Part shown: piece by piece, positions 50,749-62,518 of the stretch
How the letters are laid out: each line of letters starts with the position of its first letter
How positions within the stretch are numbered: the stretch's first letter is position 1
Assembly: GCF_900458815.1 (NCBI RefSeq)
Contig: NZ_UHDZ01000001.1
Span: forward strand, 62,001-126,000
From: Staphylococcus saccharolyticus
GTDB taxonomy: Bacteria > Bacillota > Bacilli > Staphylococcales > Staphylococcaceae
Direction: 5' to 3'
Length of the DNA stretch: 64,000 bases
Notes under the pieces: model-generated
Seen by the model: only the letters and a program-made list of their open reading frames with translations
What the model was told of the DNA's origin: nothing
Databases searched by the model: none
Position numbers and translations under genes: made by a program

Positions 50749-53700
50749 GTGAGTAAAGAATTATTTGATACGTTTAAATTAAAATGTGGTGCTGAATTAA
50801 AGAATAGAGTATTAATGGCACCAATGACCATTCAGGCTGCTTATTTTGATGGAAGTGTTACATCAGAAGTGATTGACTATTATCAATTTAGAGCTGGTGG
50901 TGCATCTGCAATTATTGTAGAAAGCTGTTTCGTTGAAGACCATGGACGTGGATTTCCAGGAGCGATAGGAATATATACTGATGAGAAAATATCTGGTCTT
51001 AAATGGTTATCACAGACTATTCAATCGAAAGGATCTAAAGCTATTTTGCAACTTTATCATGCCGGGCGTATGGCTAACCCTAAGTTTAATGGTGGCGAAC
51101 AGCCAATATCTGCGAGTCCAATTGCAGCATTGAGACCTGATGCTGTGCCACCCCGTGAAATGACCCGTGTTCAAATTAAACAGATGATTGAAGACTTTGG
51201 AGAAGCGACAAGACGTGCGATTGAAGCGGGATTTGATGGCGTGGAAATCCATGGTGCTAATACCTATTTATTACAACAATTCTTTTCACCTCACTCTAAT
51301 CGAAGACAAGATGAATGGGGCGGTAGTCGTGAAAAACGGACGTATTTTCCGGTAGAAATATTGAAAAAGGTTCAAAGTGTTGTTAATGAGCATGGCGTGC
51401 AGGATTTTATTATTGGTTATCGTTTCTCTCCAGAAGAAATTGAAGAACGGGGAATCCATTTTGAGGATACGATGTACTTACTTAACACATTAGCTGAATA
51501 TGAGCCTGATTACTTCCATATTTCAGTAAATAGTTATAAACGTACATCTATTGTGAATCAAGAGGACACAGAGCCACTTATTCAAAAATATCGCAGATCA
51601 CAAAGTACACAACTAGCGAAGATTCCACTTATTGGTGTTGGTAGCATTGCGCAACGTGAAGATGCTGTTGACGCACTTGAGATAGGATATGACTTGTTAA
51701 GTATCGGCTTATTTAGTAGAGCCTGATTGAACATCCAAAATTTCACGCCATGAAAAAGTAGATCAGTTTGTGGATAATCATGATCAGAAAGTACTCCATA
51801 TTCCGTCTCCTCTTTGGAAAGTAATGGATTTCATGATTTTAGATAAAGAAGAGGAACATCATAAATATGAAAGATTAAAAGCACTTCAAAATAAAAAAGT
51901 AAAATTTAAAAAAGGTAAGTACCATGTCTTTGCGAAAGGACATAATGGTAACTTACCGATGAAAGTTGAACTATCAGAAGATAAAATCGTTAGTATTGAA
52001 GTAGATGATAGTGGAGAATCAGAAGGTATTGCTAATCTTGTATTTGAACGTTTACCACAAGATATCATTAACGGTCAAACACTTAATGTAGATGTGATTT
52101 CAGGAGCTACAGTGACAAGTGAAGGGATAGTCCAAGGTATTGCAGATGCGATTGAACAAGCAGGAGAAAATCCAGATATTTTACGTGCGCGTCCAAAACC
52201 AGTTGTGCAATGGTCCAATGAAGTGATTGAAGAAACAACAGATGTTGTGGTGATTGGAACAGGGGGTGCAGGTTTAAGCGCAGCATCAACAATATTAGAT
52301 GGGGGGCAAAGAGGTGATTATGTTAGAAAAATTTGCTGCCATAGGCGGTAATATTATTCGTACTGGTGGTCAAGTCAATGCAGTAGAACCAGATTGGCAA
52401 GGAAGTTTCCCTACTTTAGCTGGAGAAAAAGAAACGCTTACACAGATACTCAATCATAATGAAAGTGATATCGACGATGCTTATCTTGAAGATTTCCGTA
52501 CGTTAAAATCTCAAATTCAAGCGTATCTTGAAGATGTAACTGACAAAGGTAATCATCTTTTTGATTCAATAGAATTACATCGTATTCAAACATATTTAGG
52601 AGGCAGACGTAAAGATCGTAATAATGTGGAAATTTCAGGTAATTATGACTTAGTTAAAACGTTAACAGACAATGTGCTAGACTCTGTTCATTGGTTGACT
52701 GAAAAAGGCGTTCACTTCGATCGCTCATTTGTTGATATGCCAGTTGGTGCCTTATGGCGTCGTGGACACAAACCTATGAAAGCACAAGGTTTAGAATACA
52801 TTGAAAGTTTAAGAGACTACCTGAGACAACATCATGGACGTATTTTCACAGAAACAACCGCAGAAAAATTAATTAAAGATGGCAATCAAATCATTGGCAT
52901 TGAAGCACGAAAAGCCAATGGTGCTAAGGTGAAAATTCATACACGTCATGGTGTCGTGTTAGCTACAGGTGGATTCGGTGCCAATACAAAAATGTTACAA
53001 CAATATAATACGTATTGGGATAACATTCCAGATGACATTAAAACTACCAACTCTCCTGCAATGACAGGTGATGGTATTCGCTTAGGTGTTCAAGCCGGTG
53101 CAGAACTTGTGGGTATGGGTTTCTCACAAATGATGCCAATTTCAGATCCTAAAACAGGTGCTTTATTCACTGGTTCAATTGTTACACCGTCAAACTTTGT
53201 CTTTGTAAATAAAGAAGGGCACCGTTTTGTTAATGAATTTGAAAGTAGAGATGTATTATCAAAAGCGGCTTTAGAGCAAAAAGATGGTATGCTCTACATT
53301 ATTGCTGATGAGAATATTAAGGCATTAGCAATGAACACATCTGAAGATAAAATCAATCAAGAATTAGCAGACGGAACACTTTTAAAAGCGGACACGTTAG
53401 AAGCTTTAGCAGAAAAACTAAATATTGATCCAACGACATTTGTTGACACTATTAACAGATATAATCACTTTGTTGATGAAGGACATGACGAGGACTTTAA
53501 TAAAAATACCTTTGATTTAAAAATCGAAAAAGCACCGTTTTATGCAACACCACGTAAACCTGCAGTGCATCATACAATGGGAGGCTTAAGAATTAACACA
53601 CAAGCCCAAGTGATAGATGTAGAAGGACAAGTGATTGAAGGACTTTACGCAGCAGGAGAAGTTGCAGGTGGTATACATGCAGGTAATCGCTTAGGAGGTA

Positions 53701-53777
53701 ATGCGTTAGCAGACATCTTTACATTTGGACGGATTGCTGGACAAAGTGTTGCTACACATTTAATTACTGGTAAGTAG
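50749..53777 (+). pseudogene. Three-domain flavoprotein: OYE-like reductase, FMN-bind, fumarate reductase-like FAD domain; three frameshifts
   Basis: GTG 50749 (AGGAGG upstream) begins an Old Yellow Enzyme domain (GAIGIYTDEKI, VEIHGANTYLLQQFFSPHSN, GVGSI). Sequence continues without a plausible stop or new start into an FMN-bind domain (51890-52190, acceptor SGATVTSEG) and a flavocytochrome c/FAD_binding_2 domain (VVVIGTGGAGLSAAS; NRLGGNALADIFTFGR), in total about 1,008 residues. The OYE part may take electrons from NAD(P)H and pass them via covalent FMN to FAD for reduction of fumarate, urocanate or a similar acceptor. Breaks: one base short near 51724, one A short near 51757, one extra G in G6 at 52301-52306. 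ApbE lies upstream. Confidence 0.83.
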
Positions 53778-53790
53778 GAGGTTGTTTAAT

Positions 53791-55133
53791 ATGAGTACTC
53801 AGTTTAATAAGGGTAAACAACTTATTGTAGCCATTATTTTAGGTATTCTCACATATTGGTTATTTGCTCAATCATTTTTAAACATCGCACCACATGTTCA
53901 ACGGTTTTATCACGTGGATATGAGTATTGTTAATATTGCGGTAAGTCTAACGTCACTCTTAACAGGTGTCTTCATCGTAGTCGCAGGGGATTTATCGGAT
54001 AAAATAGGGCGTGTCAAAATAACGAATGCAGGTTTAATATTAAGCATACTTGGTTCAATAGCACTGATTATATCCCATGCGCCAGTGTTATTATTAATTG
54101 GACGCGTACTATAGGGATTATCTGCTGCATGTCTATTACCAGCAACAACTGCACTCATCAATTCATTCTTCCATGGAGAAGAACGTCAAAAAGTATTAAG
54201 TTACTGGTCATTTGGTTCTTATGGTGGTACTGGACTAGCTTCATTGTTTGCAAGAATTATCGCAACGTTTATCGGATGGCGCTTTATCTTCATACTATTC
54301 TATTATTTTTGCTGTTATTGCATTAATTTTGCTTAGAGATATGCCAGAATCTAAAGATGAGTCTGCACACAATAAGAAATTCGATATTATAGGAATTATA
54401 ATTTTCGTCATCATGATGTTAAGCATTAATGTAGTTATTACTCAAGGATCAAGAATAGGGTGGTTTAATCCAATCATTATGATATTGATTATCTTATTTA
54501 TTGTGACAATAATGACGTTCTACATTTTAAAAAAAGACAACGTGAACCCTTTATAGATTTTAGTTTATTCTCCAATGATATTTATATTGGAACGACATTA
54601 GCTAATTTGATGGTCAATATGGATATTGGCTCTCTCGCATTATTTAATATTTATGTTCAAGATGATAAACACTTAACAGGAGCTAAAGCAGGTTTAATAA
54701 CTATCCCTTATATGTTATGTAGCTTGATTATGATTCGTGTCGGCGAACGTTTTATGCAAAAAAGAGGGCCTCAATTACCTCTAATATTAGGTCCGATATC
54801 AATTACATTAGGCATTGTGCTTTTAGCCTTTACATCATTACCTAATGTACTTTACTATGTTGTTGCATGTATAGGGTTTATCTTTATTGGTCTAGGGTTG
54901 GGCTTCTTCGCTACACCGGCTTTATCAACAGCTGTATCTAATGTTCCAGCTGAAAAAGTAGGTACAGATTCAGGTATTATAAAAATGACATCAACTTTAG
55001 GTGCAGCATTTGGTATCGCTGTAGTAGCAACAGTTTACATAACATTATCTGTGAATCATCCTGCGCAGTACTAGTCTTTGTCGCATTTATTGCAGCTTAT
55101 AGCTTAGTGCCTAAGCACAATGTTGAAATTTGA
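53791..55133 (+). pseudogene. MFS transporter (DHA2/QacA-EmrB type), broken in several places
   Basis: ATG 53791 after TAGGAGG. The N-terminal half has the MFS motif GDLSDKIGRVKI; TAG at 54112-54114 (GRVL-stop-GLSAAC, where CAG is expected) interrupts it. Frames change again between about 54150 and 54300 and near 54545, and the C-terminus (LVFVAFIAAYSLVPKHNVEI, stop 55131-55133) is in another frame from the preceding helix. A proton-driven drug or metabolite exporter in its whole form; substrate unknown. It lies directly behind the flavoprotein gene, so it may move that enzyme's substrate. Confidence 0.78.
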
Positions 55134-55270
55134 CGCATTTTGGCGCTAATTAAAAGAATGGTAAACTTCAGAATATTATTAGATTTTGAAAAACAACATT
55201 TAACAATTATTGATTATTCTGATACTCAGTGTGTTATGAGGGTAATTGATATATAAGGAGGTGGATATTT

Positions 55271-56044
55271 ATGAGTAAAACAGCAATCGTTACAGGTTCA
55301 GCAGGTGGTTTAGGAAAAGGCATTGCAGAGCGACTTGCTAATGATGGTTTTAATGTAGTTTTACAAGACATTAATGAAGAACTTTTATTAGAAACTGAGA
55401 AAGAATTCAAAGGAAAAGGCTTTAATGCCGTTGCTTTCAGAAGTGATGTTTCTAAGAAGAAAGAACAAGAAGAATTAGTACAATTTGCAGTAACAGAATT
55501 TGGTCAATTAGATGTTATGGTAAATAACGCCGGTGTTGATGCAGTAACGTCTATCTTAGAAATTGGAGAAGACGAACTAAAAAAACTTTTCAGCATTAAT
55601 GTATTCGGTACGTTATTTGGTATTCAAGCAGCAGCAAAACAATTTATGAAACAAAACAGTAAAGGTAAAATTATTAACGCATGTAGTATTGCCGGACATG
55701 AATCTTATGAAGTGTTAGGTACGTATTCAGCTACTAAACATTCTGTACGTTCATTCACTCAAACAGCAGCCAAAGAGTTAGCAGATAAAGGTATTACAGT
55801 GAATGCTTATTGTCCAGGTATTGCAAAAACTAAAATGTGGGATCGTATTGATGAAGAAATGGTTAAACTTGATGATAGTCTTGAAATTGGTGATGCCTTT
55901 GCAGAATTTTCATCAGCGATTAAACTTGGAAGATACCAAGAGCCGACTGATGTTGCAAACTTAGTATCATTCTTAGCATCAAAGGATTCTAATTACATTA
56001 CAGGACAATCTATCTTAACTGACGGTGGGTTAGTTTATAGATAA
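55271..56044 (+). CDS. budC: (S)-acetoin-forming diacetyl reductase / butanediol dehydrogenase, SDR
   Basis: A 257-aa classical short-chain dehydrogenase: NAD site [12 protein letters not shown] near residue 8, NNAGV, catalytic Ser and YSATK (Tyr-x-x-x-Lys) near 152, and the C-terminal [13 protein letters not shown]. It matches the BudC/acetoin reductase group, reducing diacetyl to acetoin and acetoin to butanediol. AAGGAGG (55256-55262) precedes ATG 55271. Own terminator follows. Intact. Confidence 0.86.
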   Translation: MSKTAIVTGSAGGLGKGIAERLANDGFNVVLQDINEELLLETEKEFKGKGFNAVAFRSDVSKKKEQEELVQFAVTEFGQLDVMVNNAGVDAVTSILEIGEDELKKLFSINVFGTLFGIQAAAKQFMKQNSKGKIINACSIAGHESYEVLGTYSATKHSVRSFTQTAAKELADKGITVNAYCPGIAKTKMWDRIDEEMVKLDDSLEIGDAFAEFSSAIKLGRYQEPTDVANLVSFLASKDSNYITGQSILTDGGLVYR

Positions 56045-56076
56045 AAATGACTTTAACTTGAGTCAATAAGAAGAGA

Positions 56077-56116
56077 AAAAGGCTTGTTCCCTAACAAATA
56101 GGGGACAGGCCTTTAA
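56077..56116 (+). terminator. budC terminator
   Basis: AAAAGGC(T)TGTTCCCTA pairs with TAGGGGACAGGCCTTT around ACAAA, followed by AATTAT; stable stem with weak U tract. Confidence 0.7.
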
Positions 56117-56768
56117 TTATGATAGCGAGACAAAATTCATTCTGAATTCATAGTTTCACCAACGTTTATGTTTTTTCTGCAAAGTTTCAAGATAATATTC
56201 ACTACGCTGTACCTATACTTGAAAAAACTTGATTTAAACACATCCTCAATTCGATGGCTACTGCGTGTTTAATAATTTGTTGATATGATTTTTTCAAATG
56301 AACTCGTTGAAACGATTCATTTGAAACATAGTACCCTCTTAATCTTTAACCATTAATATTACAAAGTATTATCGTACTTCTCAAATGCCCAGTGTTGTTA
56401 ATCTAAAACATTGCGATAAAAAGGATTTTGACCTATTTTAGCTATGGACTTCGATAATCCTAATTCCTTCAAGAACGTTTTAGAAGTATTCGCATGTAAT
56501 TCATAAGAATTTAAAAAATGAAATGTCTTTATGTTTTTCCTGAAATTTCATCTCATTATCGAAATAAGTATCGACATATAATTTTAAATTTTTAGCAATC
56601 TTTTTTCACTTAATATATACATTCTTTGGGATGTTAGTTATGAATGCATTAACTCCTAAGGATATTCACAAAATGATTAATAGTCCCACTACGATAAGCA
56701 CTATTATTTTAACTTTTTTAGACATTAAATATCCTCCCAATTATGTCTATTCATGTATACCTGTGTAT
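56117..56768. other. Remnant region, no intact gene
   Basis: On the minus strand fragments in several frames read like protein (KNLKLYVDTYFDNEMKFQE; HANTSKTFLKELGLSKSIAK), interrupted by many stops between about 56130 and 56620. I do not recognise the parent family and see no terminal repeats, so I leave it as an unidentified decayed gene. An AT-rich spacer with only spurious short ORFs follows. Confidence 0.4.
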
Positions 56769-57320
56769 TTATTTTTCTTTAATTTTAAATTCTTTGGTAC
56801 CCACTTTTTCATTTAAACCATGTTCTGGGTCTTTTGTTTCAAGAGTTACTGGTGTCTTTCAATTTGAAGAATTGAACACTTTTTACTTTTCCGCCTTTAT
56901 TAATTTTGTCTTCATATTTATCCTTTAAATCAGTATCCAATCCTCCACCAAATTCTAATTTTCTCTTAACATCTTTAGAATCTTAATATACATCAAATGC
57001 TTGGATAAATGCTGAAGATGCTGTCATCTCTTTATCTTTCTTATTTTTTACACTATAGATGATGGCGATGCTTGGTTTATCGTCATCATCATACTTAGGC
57101 GCTTTGACAGTTTTGGCTTCTAAAATTTCAATATCATAATTGTCTGAGGTTAATTTATCTTTCTTGAATTTCGCTGTTGTTTTACCTTTTTTTCATATTT
57201 TTCTACTGAAACGTTATCAGTAGAATTAGATGAAGATTCTTTTTTAGAATCGTCATTTTTGTCATCACATGCCCCTAAAACGAGTGTTGATGCAAATAAA
57301 AGTGCTAATACTTTTTTCAT
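56769..57320 (-). pseudogene. DUF5067-type lipoprotein, broken
   Basis: ATG 57318-57320, preceded by GGGAGG, starts a lipoprotein signal MKKVLALLFASTLVLGACDD with the Cys at residue 18. The reading breaks near 57187 and continues in another frame as YDIEILEAKTVKAPKYDDDD, AIIYSVKNKKDKEMTASSAF, then an in-frame TAA near 56984 (VY-stop-DSKDVKRKL), a further shift near 56860, and an end ...EKVGTKEFKIKEK at 56769. This is the plan of the small staphylococcal DUF5067 lipoproteins. Function unknown; it is anchored to the outer face of the membrane. Confidence 0.7.
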
Positions 57321-57742
57321 TATTAATATCCTCCCGTAAATAAATATGTAAATGTAAAACATCCAACTAATAACATTAAAATATAATATAATTAATATTT
57401 TATTTATTCGTTGTATCACTCGTTTTAAATAATAATTATTTTATTTAAAACTTATATTTTTAATATGAATTTATAATTTTTATAATATAAATATGAAGAA
57501 GTTTAAATAATACGAAAAACTATATTTTTATTTAAACTTATTGTATTAAGTTAAATTTGCTTGATGTAGTTCTAATAACAGTGACTTAGATTCATGTTTG
57601 ATATTTTCAATAAATTTGATCAATTTTAAAATGTTAATTCTTCTGCTTTTAGCTTCTGTTAATACATATTTTATTTAATTTCTAGTTATTTTTTAGTGTT
57701 TTGATCTTAAATCATTAGATTGATTATTCATGCTTTTTAATT
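57321..57742. other. AT-rich region between the lipoprotein remnant and the cnt promoter
   Basis: No gene seen. Very AT-rich with short A and T runs; presumably holds the lipoprotein promoter at the left end and upstream sequence of the cnt promoter at the right. Confidence 0.4.
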
Positions 57743-57761
57743 GAAAATAATTATCATTTAT
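57743..57761 (+). promoter_or_regulatory. Fur box upstream of cntK
   Basis: GAAAATAATTATCATTTA fits the 19-bp Fur consensus GATAATGATTATCATTATC at most positions. It lies about 155 bases before cntK and 36 bases before the Zur-like box. Fur and Zur both control cnt in S. aureus, so the double site is expected. Confidence 0.65.
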
Positions 57762-57796
57762 ATTAACATTCTATCTTTGCTCGTATAATATATTTT

Positions 57797-57820
57797 TTAA
57801 ATCGAAACGTTTACGATTTG
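57797..57820 (+). promoter_or_regulatory. Zur box upstream of cntK
   Basis: TAAATCG (57798-57804), nine bases, CGATTTG (57814-57820): the same 7-9-7 geometry as the box at 46186, one mismatch in the right arm. A TATAAT (57784-57789) just upstream can serve as the -10 element. Confidence 0.75.
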
Positions 57821-57915
57821 TATTATATAACTTATTTAAAGTTACTGATAACTGTACACATAATCGTTTTTATTAAAAATTTTATTTGAGAATAAATAGC
57901 AAAAAGGAGTGTCAT

Positions 57916-58758
57916 ATGCGACGTTAACTCATTGAATTTTCAAAGTATAATCCGTCGGGAAATACGACGATACTTGTTTATTCCAAACATCATCCAAGTG
58001 AGTACGCTAAGATTGCAAACCAGCTAATGGCAACGACACATGTATGTTGTGAACAAGTCGGCTTTATTGAATCAATCAATTATGATGATATGGAACATTA
58101 CCATTTAGTAATGAGTGGCAATGAACTTTGTGGCAATGCCACGATGTCTTACATCCAGTATCTAAATGAACGATTGCTATTACAACACCAACAATTTCAG
58201 TTAAAAGTATCAGGATGCTCACATCTTGTGCCTTGTACCGTTCATAATCATCAATGTTATGAAGTAGGTATGCCACAGGTACAGTGTGTCACTCGAAGAC
58301 GCTTAAAGATTGCTGAACAAGAATGGTCTGCCATAGAAATAAGCTATGAATCATACGTACATTACGTGATTGCCTGTGAAGACACTTCAATATCCTTAAA
58401 ACAAAAAGTTGAAGAGTTCGTACGCCACCAATCATGGCATACGCAATATAAGACGGTTGGTGTGATGTTATTTCAACCACAGCAACAATTTTTACAGCCG
58501 TTAATATTTATACCTGAAGTACAAAGTTTAGTTTGGGAAAATGGCTGTGGCTCAGGTGTAGCATCAATTGGAGTATATCTAAATTATCAAACTAAGGGAG
58601 CATTCGAAGACTATAAAGTAAATCAACCTGACGGGAGTATACGAGTTACTTCTTCATTTTCTAATGAACAGGGATATCAAACATCGATTAAGGGTCAAGT
58701 TTCAACTGTCGCAACAGGACAAGCATATATAGAACAGGAGACGATGACACAAATATGA
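57916..58758 (+). pseudogene. cntK: Histidine racemase CntK (staphylopine synthesis), nonsense codon 4
   Basis: A 280-codon diaminopimelate-epimerase-fold protein close to S. aureus CntK: IEFSKYNPSGNTTIL, MSGNELCGNATMSY (first active Cys) and SLVWENGCGSGVAS (second Cys). It makes D-His for staphylopine. ATG 57916 follows AAAGGAG. TAA at 57925-57927 replaces the Gln codon expected in M-x-R-Q. The next in-frame ATG is 58027, which would lose the first active-site strand. The rest is perfect. Overlaps cntL by 4 bases. Confidence 0.88.
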
Positions 58759-59567
58759 ATTTACATAATAACATAGAGAAAGAATTACACCATTATTTAA
58801 TGCAATTTGAGAATCTTTACAATCAAGTTTTAACAGATAGACGCTACGTTAAAGATTTAGAGATACTCGTCGACCAGTATAGTCAGTGGATACTTGATCC
58901 ATTAGCGAAACAACAATACTTAGCTTGGGATCATCATGATAAAAAAAGGAAACTGACACAGCAACTACAAGCTGTTACTTCACAATGTGTTAAACAAGTA
59001 GAAGTCATACGTGCAGAGCGCTTATTGAACGGTCAGACCTCTACATCAGGGTACTTCAATAATATTGAACATTGTATCAATGAGGAGTTGGTCAATGGAC
59101 GATTAAAGACAATGACAAGTTACTGTTAATTGGTTCAGGTGCTTATCCTATGATCTTAATTCAAGTAGCCAAGGAAACAGGGGCATCTGTAATAGGTATT
59201 GATATTGACCCGCAAGCAGTTGATTTAGGTTAACGTATTGTCGATGTGCTTGCACCAAATGAAGATATTGAGATTATGCAGAAAACGGTTAATCAATTAG
59301 AATCGATTAAATCCATGACACATATCATCTTTAGTTCAACCATTCCAGTAAAATACGATATTTTAAGTCAATTGCATCAGCTAACAAATGATGAGGTGGT
59401 CATTGCTATGCGTTATGGCGATGATATGAAAGCATTATAATCACCCATCACAATCTACCCATGAACATCAATGGCATTGTGTTGATCGACAAACACGACC
59501 GCAACAAATCTTTGATATTGCGCTTTATCGTAAGGTGACGTCTAAGTCCGGTGTCAAGCATGTCTAA
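58755..59567 (+). pseudogene. cntL: D-histidine 2-aminobutanoyltransferase CntL, broken
   Basis: A nicotianamine-synthase-like enzyme that moves the aminobutanoate group of SAM to D-His. The N-terminal half (NIEKELHHYLMQFENLYNQV; LVDQYSQWI) is intact. One A is short near 59107 ([17 protein letters not shown] after repair). TAA 59231 (VDLG-stop-RIVDVL) replaces an expected Gln, and a further frame change near 59440 precedes the end NHPSQSTHEHQWHCVDRQ...GVKHV at 59567. The SAM-binding Rossmann centre LLIGSGAYP and IGIDIDP are present. Its stop overlaps the cntM ATG. Confidence 0.85.
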
Positions 59568-60855
59568 AATATTAATTGTGGGAAGCAGACCGGTAGCAAT
59601 TCAGTTAGCACAAATTTGTAATGGGTTAAGGCATGACAAAATTGATATGGTCAGTCGTGTTAAAACTTCAACTCAATCAAGAAGTGTATACAATGCGTAT
59701 CAGAGAGATGGTTATTTCAAAGTGACGACTCAAAATGATTTACATCTTCAATTGTCAGGTCAATTTTCAATAGGTCATTTCTATACAAAGATACAAGATG
59801 TGACTCAACAATACGACACGATTATTATGGCGTGTACGGCTGATGCGTATCGTCCTATGTTACAACAACTGACAATGTCAACATTACAACATGCTCGACG
59901 TATTATTTTAATGTCGCCAACGTTGGGCTCACATATGATTGTCGAACAATTGATGTCGACATTGAAACCAGATATAGAGGTCATTTCATTTTCAACTTAT
60001 TTGGGAGACACGCGTATCGTTGATGGAAATCAACCTCACTGCGTCTTAACAACTGGGGTAAAGACAATGCTATTTGTAGGATCTAATCAAGAAAGTTCTA
60101 CTACATTATCAGAACTTAAAAAGTTATTTGCACAATTAAACATTGATTTAGTAATCATGGATACGCCGTTACAAGCTGAGATACATAATAGCTCACTCTA
60201 CGTACATGCACCACTATTTATGAATGATTTTTCATTACAAACTATTTTCGAAGGTTCCGAGATACCTGTTTATATTTATAAAATGTTTCCTGAAGGTCCT
60301 ATTACAATGAAGCTTATTCGAGAAATGCGTATGATGTGGCAAGAAATGATGTCGCTATTACAACAATTAAAAGTGCCGTCAGTTAATCTTTTGAAATTTA
60401 TGGTGAAAGAGAACTATCCAGTAAGACTAGAAACAATAAGTGAAATGGATATCGAAAATTTCGAAATATTATCATCCATACATCAAGAATATTTACTATA
60501 TGTGCGCTACACTGCTATATTGATTGATCCGTTTTCAAAGCCGAATGAAGAGGGCACTTATTTTGATTTCTCTGTAGTCCCATATAAGTGCATTGATGCG
60601 GATGAACAAGGGGTTATACATATACCACGTATGCCAAGTGAAGATTATTATCGCACGCTTATGATTTAAGCCATTGGTTGAGCTTTGAATATACACATAC
60701 CTATGATAGATACATTCTTATCACGATATGAAGACTATCTTTATCAATATCGAACAACACATCCAAACCAAAATTTATCTACACAATTTGAGTAACATCA
60801 CTTTGATAAAGATTTAGTACTAGTCACACAATTTTTAAAATCAAATTTTAAGTAA
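59560..60855 (+). pseudogene. cntM: Staphylopine synthase CntM, three stop codons in the C-terminal part
   Basis: A 431-codon opine dehydrogenase that joins the CntL product with pyruvate using NADPH. N-terminal SKILIVGSRPVAIQLAQIC is the Rossmann motif; VISFSTYLGDTRIVDG, PEGPITMKLIREMRMMW and MPSEDYYRTLMI match S. aureus CntM. After TLMI the frame meets TAA 60667, TGA 60676 and TAA 60793, yet between them continues homologous sequence (PMIDTFLSRYEDYLYQY; FDKDLVLVTQFLKSNFK) to the true stop at 60853-60855. The catalytic part could still be made, lacking about 63 residues. ATG 59560 is preferred over GTG 59551. Confidence 0.86.
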
Positions 60856-60909
60856 CATGAGGAATGTTTAATTAGGCTAATATATTTTGTATAAAGAAAG
60901 AGAAAAACA

Positions 60910-62506
60910 ATGAACAAACTAACAAAAATGAGTACTGTACTTTTAGCATCGGGGTATTATTTTAGCAGGTTGTGGTGGCAACAAAGAATTAGCAGAGAAA
61001 AAAAGATAATAAAGTATTGTCTTATACAACAGTAAAAGATATTGGAGATATGAACCCACATGTTTATGGTGGCTCAATGTCTGCAGAAAGCATGATATAT
61101 GAACCGCTTGTACGTAACACCAAAGAAGGCATTAAGCCATTACTTGCTAAGAAATGGGATATTTCAAAAGACAGGAAGACATATACATTTCATTTGAGAA
61201 ACGACGTGACATTTCATGATGGCACGAAATTTGATGCTGAAGCGGTAAAGAAAAATATTGACGCTGTTCAACAGAATAAGAAATTACATTCATGGTTGAA
61301 GATTTCGACACTGATAGATGATGTCAAAGTTAAAGATAAGTATACGGTACAGCTACACTTGAAAGAAGCGTATCAACCGGCTTTAGCAGAACTCGCAATG
61401 CCACGTCCATATTTTAATCACCTAAAGATTTTAAACATGGGACTACAAAAGATAGTGTGAAGTCCTTTAATGGTAAAGGTCCATTCAAAATGGGTCAACA
61501 TAATAAGGATGAGTCTGCTATATTTAATAAAAATAATCAATATTGGGGTGAAAAATCTAAATTAAATAAAGTAGAAACAAAAGTGAAACCTGCAGGAGAA
61601 ACAGCATTTCTCTCAATGAAAAAAGGTGAAACAAACTTTGCTTTTACCGATGATAGAGGTACAGATAGCCTTGATAAAGATAGTTTGAATCAATTAAAAG
61701 ATACTGGACAATATCAAGTTAAACGTAGCCAAGCAATGAATACGAAGATGATTGTTGCCAATTCAGGCAAAAAAGATAGTGCCATTAGTGATAAACAAGT
61801 GAGACAAGCACTTGGACATATGGTTAATAGAGAAAAAATTGCTAAAGATATCTTAGATAAACAAGAAAAACCTGCCACACAATTGTTTGCTAAAAATGTA
61901 ACAGATATTAATTTTAATTTACCAACGCGTCATTATGATACGAAAAAAGCTCAAGAGTTGTTAGATAAAGCAGGCTGGAAATTATCTAAAGATAGGCAAG
62001 TACGTCAAAAAGACGGAAAAGAATTGAATCTCACACTGTATTATGACAAAGGTTCTTCAACCCAAAAAGAACAAGGAGAATATTTAGAAGCAGAATTTAA
62101 AAAAATTGGAGTTAAATTAGACATCAATGGTGAAACATCAGATAAAATTGCAGAACGTCGCACATCTGGAGACTATGATTTAATGTTCAATCAGACTTGG
62201 GGGCTCTTATATGATCCACAAAGTACAATGGCAGCATTTAAAACTAAAACAGGATATGAGAGTGCGATATCAGGAATTAAGAATAAAGCACAGTTATATA
62301 AAGAGATCGACAGCGCCTTTAAAATTCGAAATCAACAAGAGCGTTCTAAAGCGTATCAGCACATCTTAAAACAAATTGATGATGAAAGTATTTTCATTCC
62401 TATTTCTCATGGTAGAATGACTGTTGCTGCACCTAAAGATTTACAGAAAGTGTCATTTACGCAATCTCAATACGAATTGCCATTTAATGAAATGCAATAC
62501 AAATAA
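60910..62506 (+). pseudogene. cntA: Staphylopine-metal binding lipoprotein CntA, three frameshifts
   Basis: An SBP family 5 (Opp/Nik) lipoprotein. ATG 60910 starts the signal peptide. One extra G in G4 near 60952-60955 and one extra A near 60999-61005 break it; repaired, it reads GIILAGCGGNKELAEKKDNK with a normal lipobox. One C is short near 61421 (YFNHP-KDFKHGTTKDSVKSFNG after repair). The binding domain otherwise runs complete to 62506, including PLLAKKWDISKDRKTYTFHL and LYDPQSTMAAF. It hands the metallophore to CntBC. Confidence 0.87.
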
Positions 62507-62518
62507 AGGAGCATCTGA

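Noticed and set aside
56117..56640. Insertion sequence or transposase remnant
   Set aside because: No terminal inverted repeats, target duplications or DDE-type motifs could be seen; the fragments are unidentifiable.
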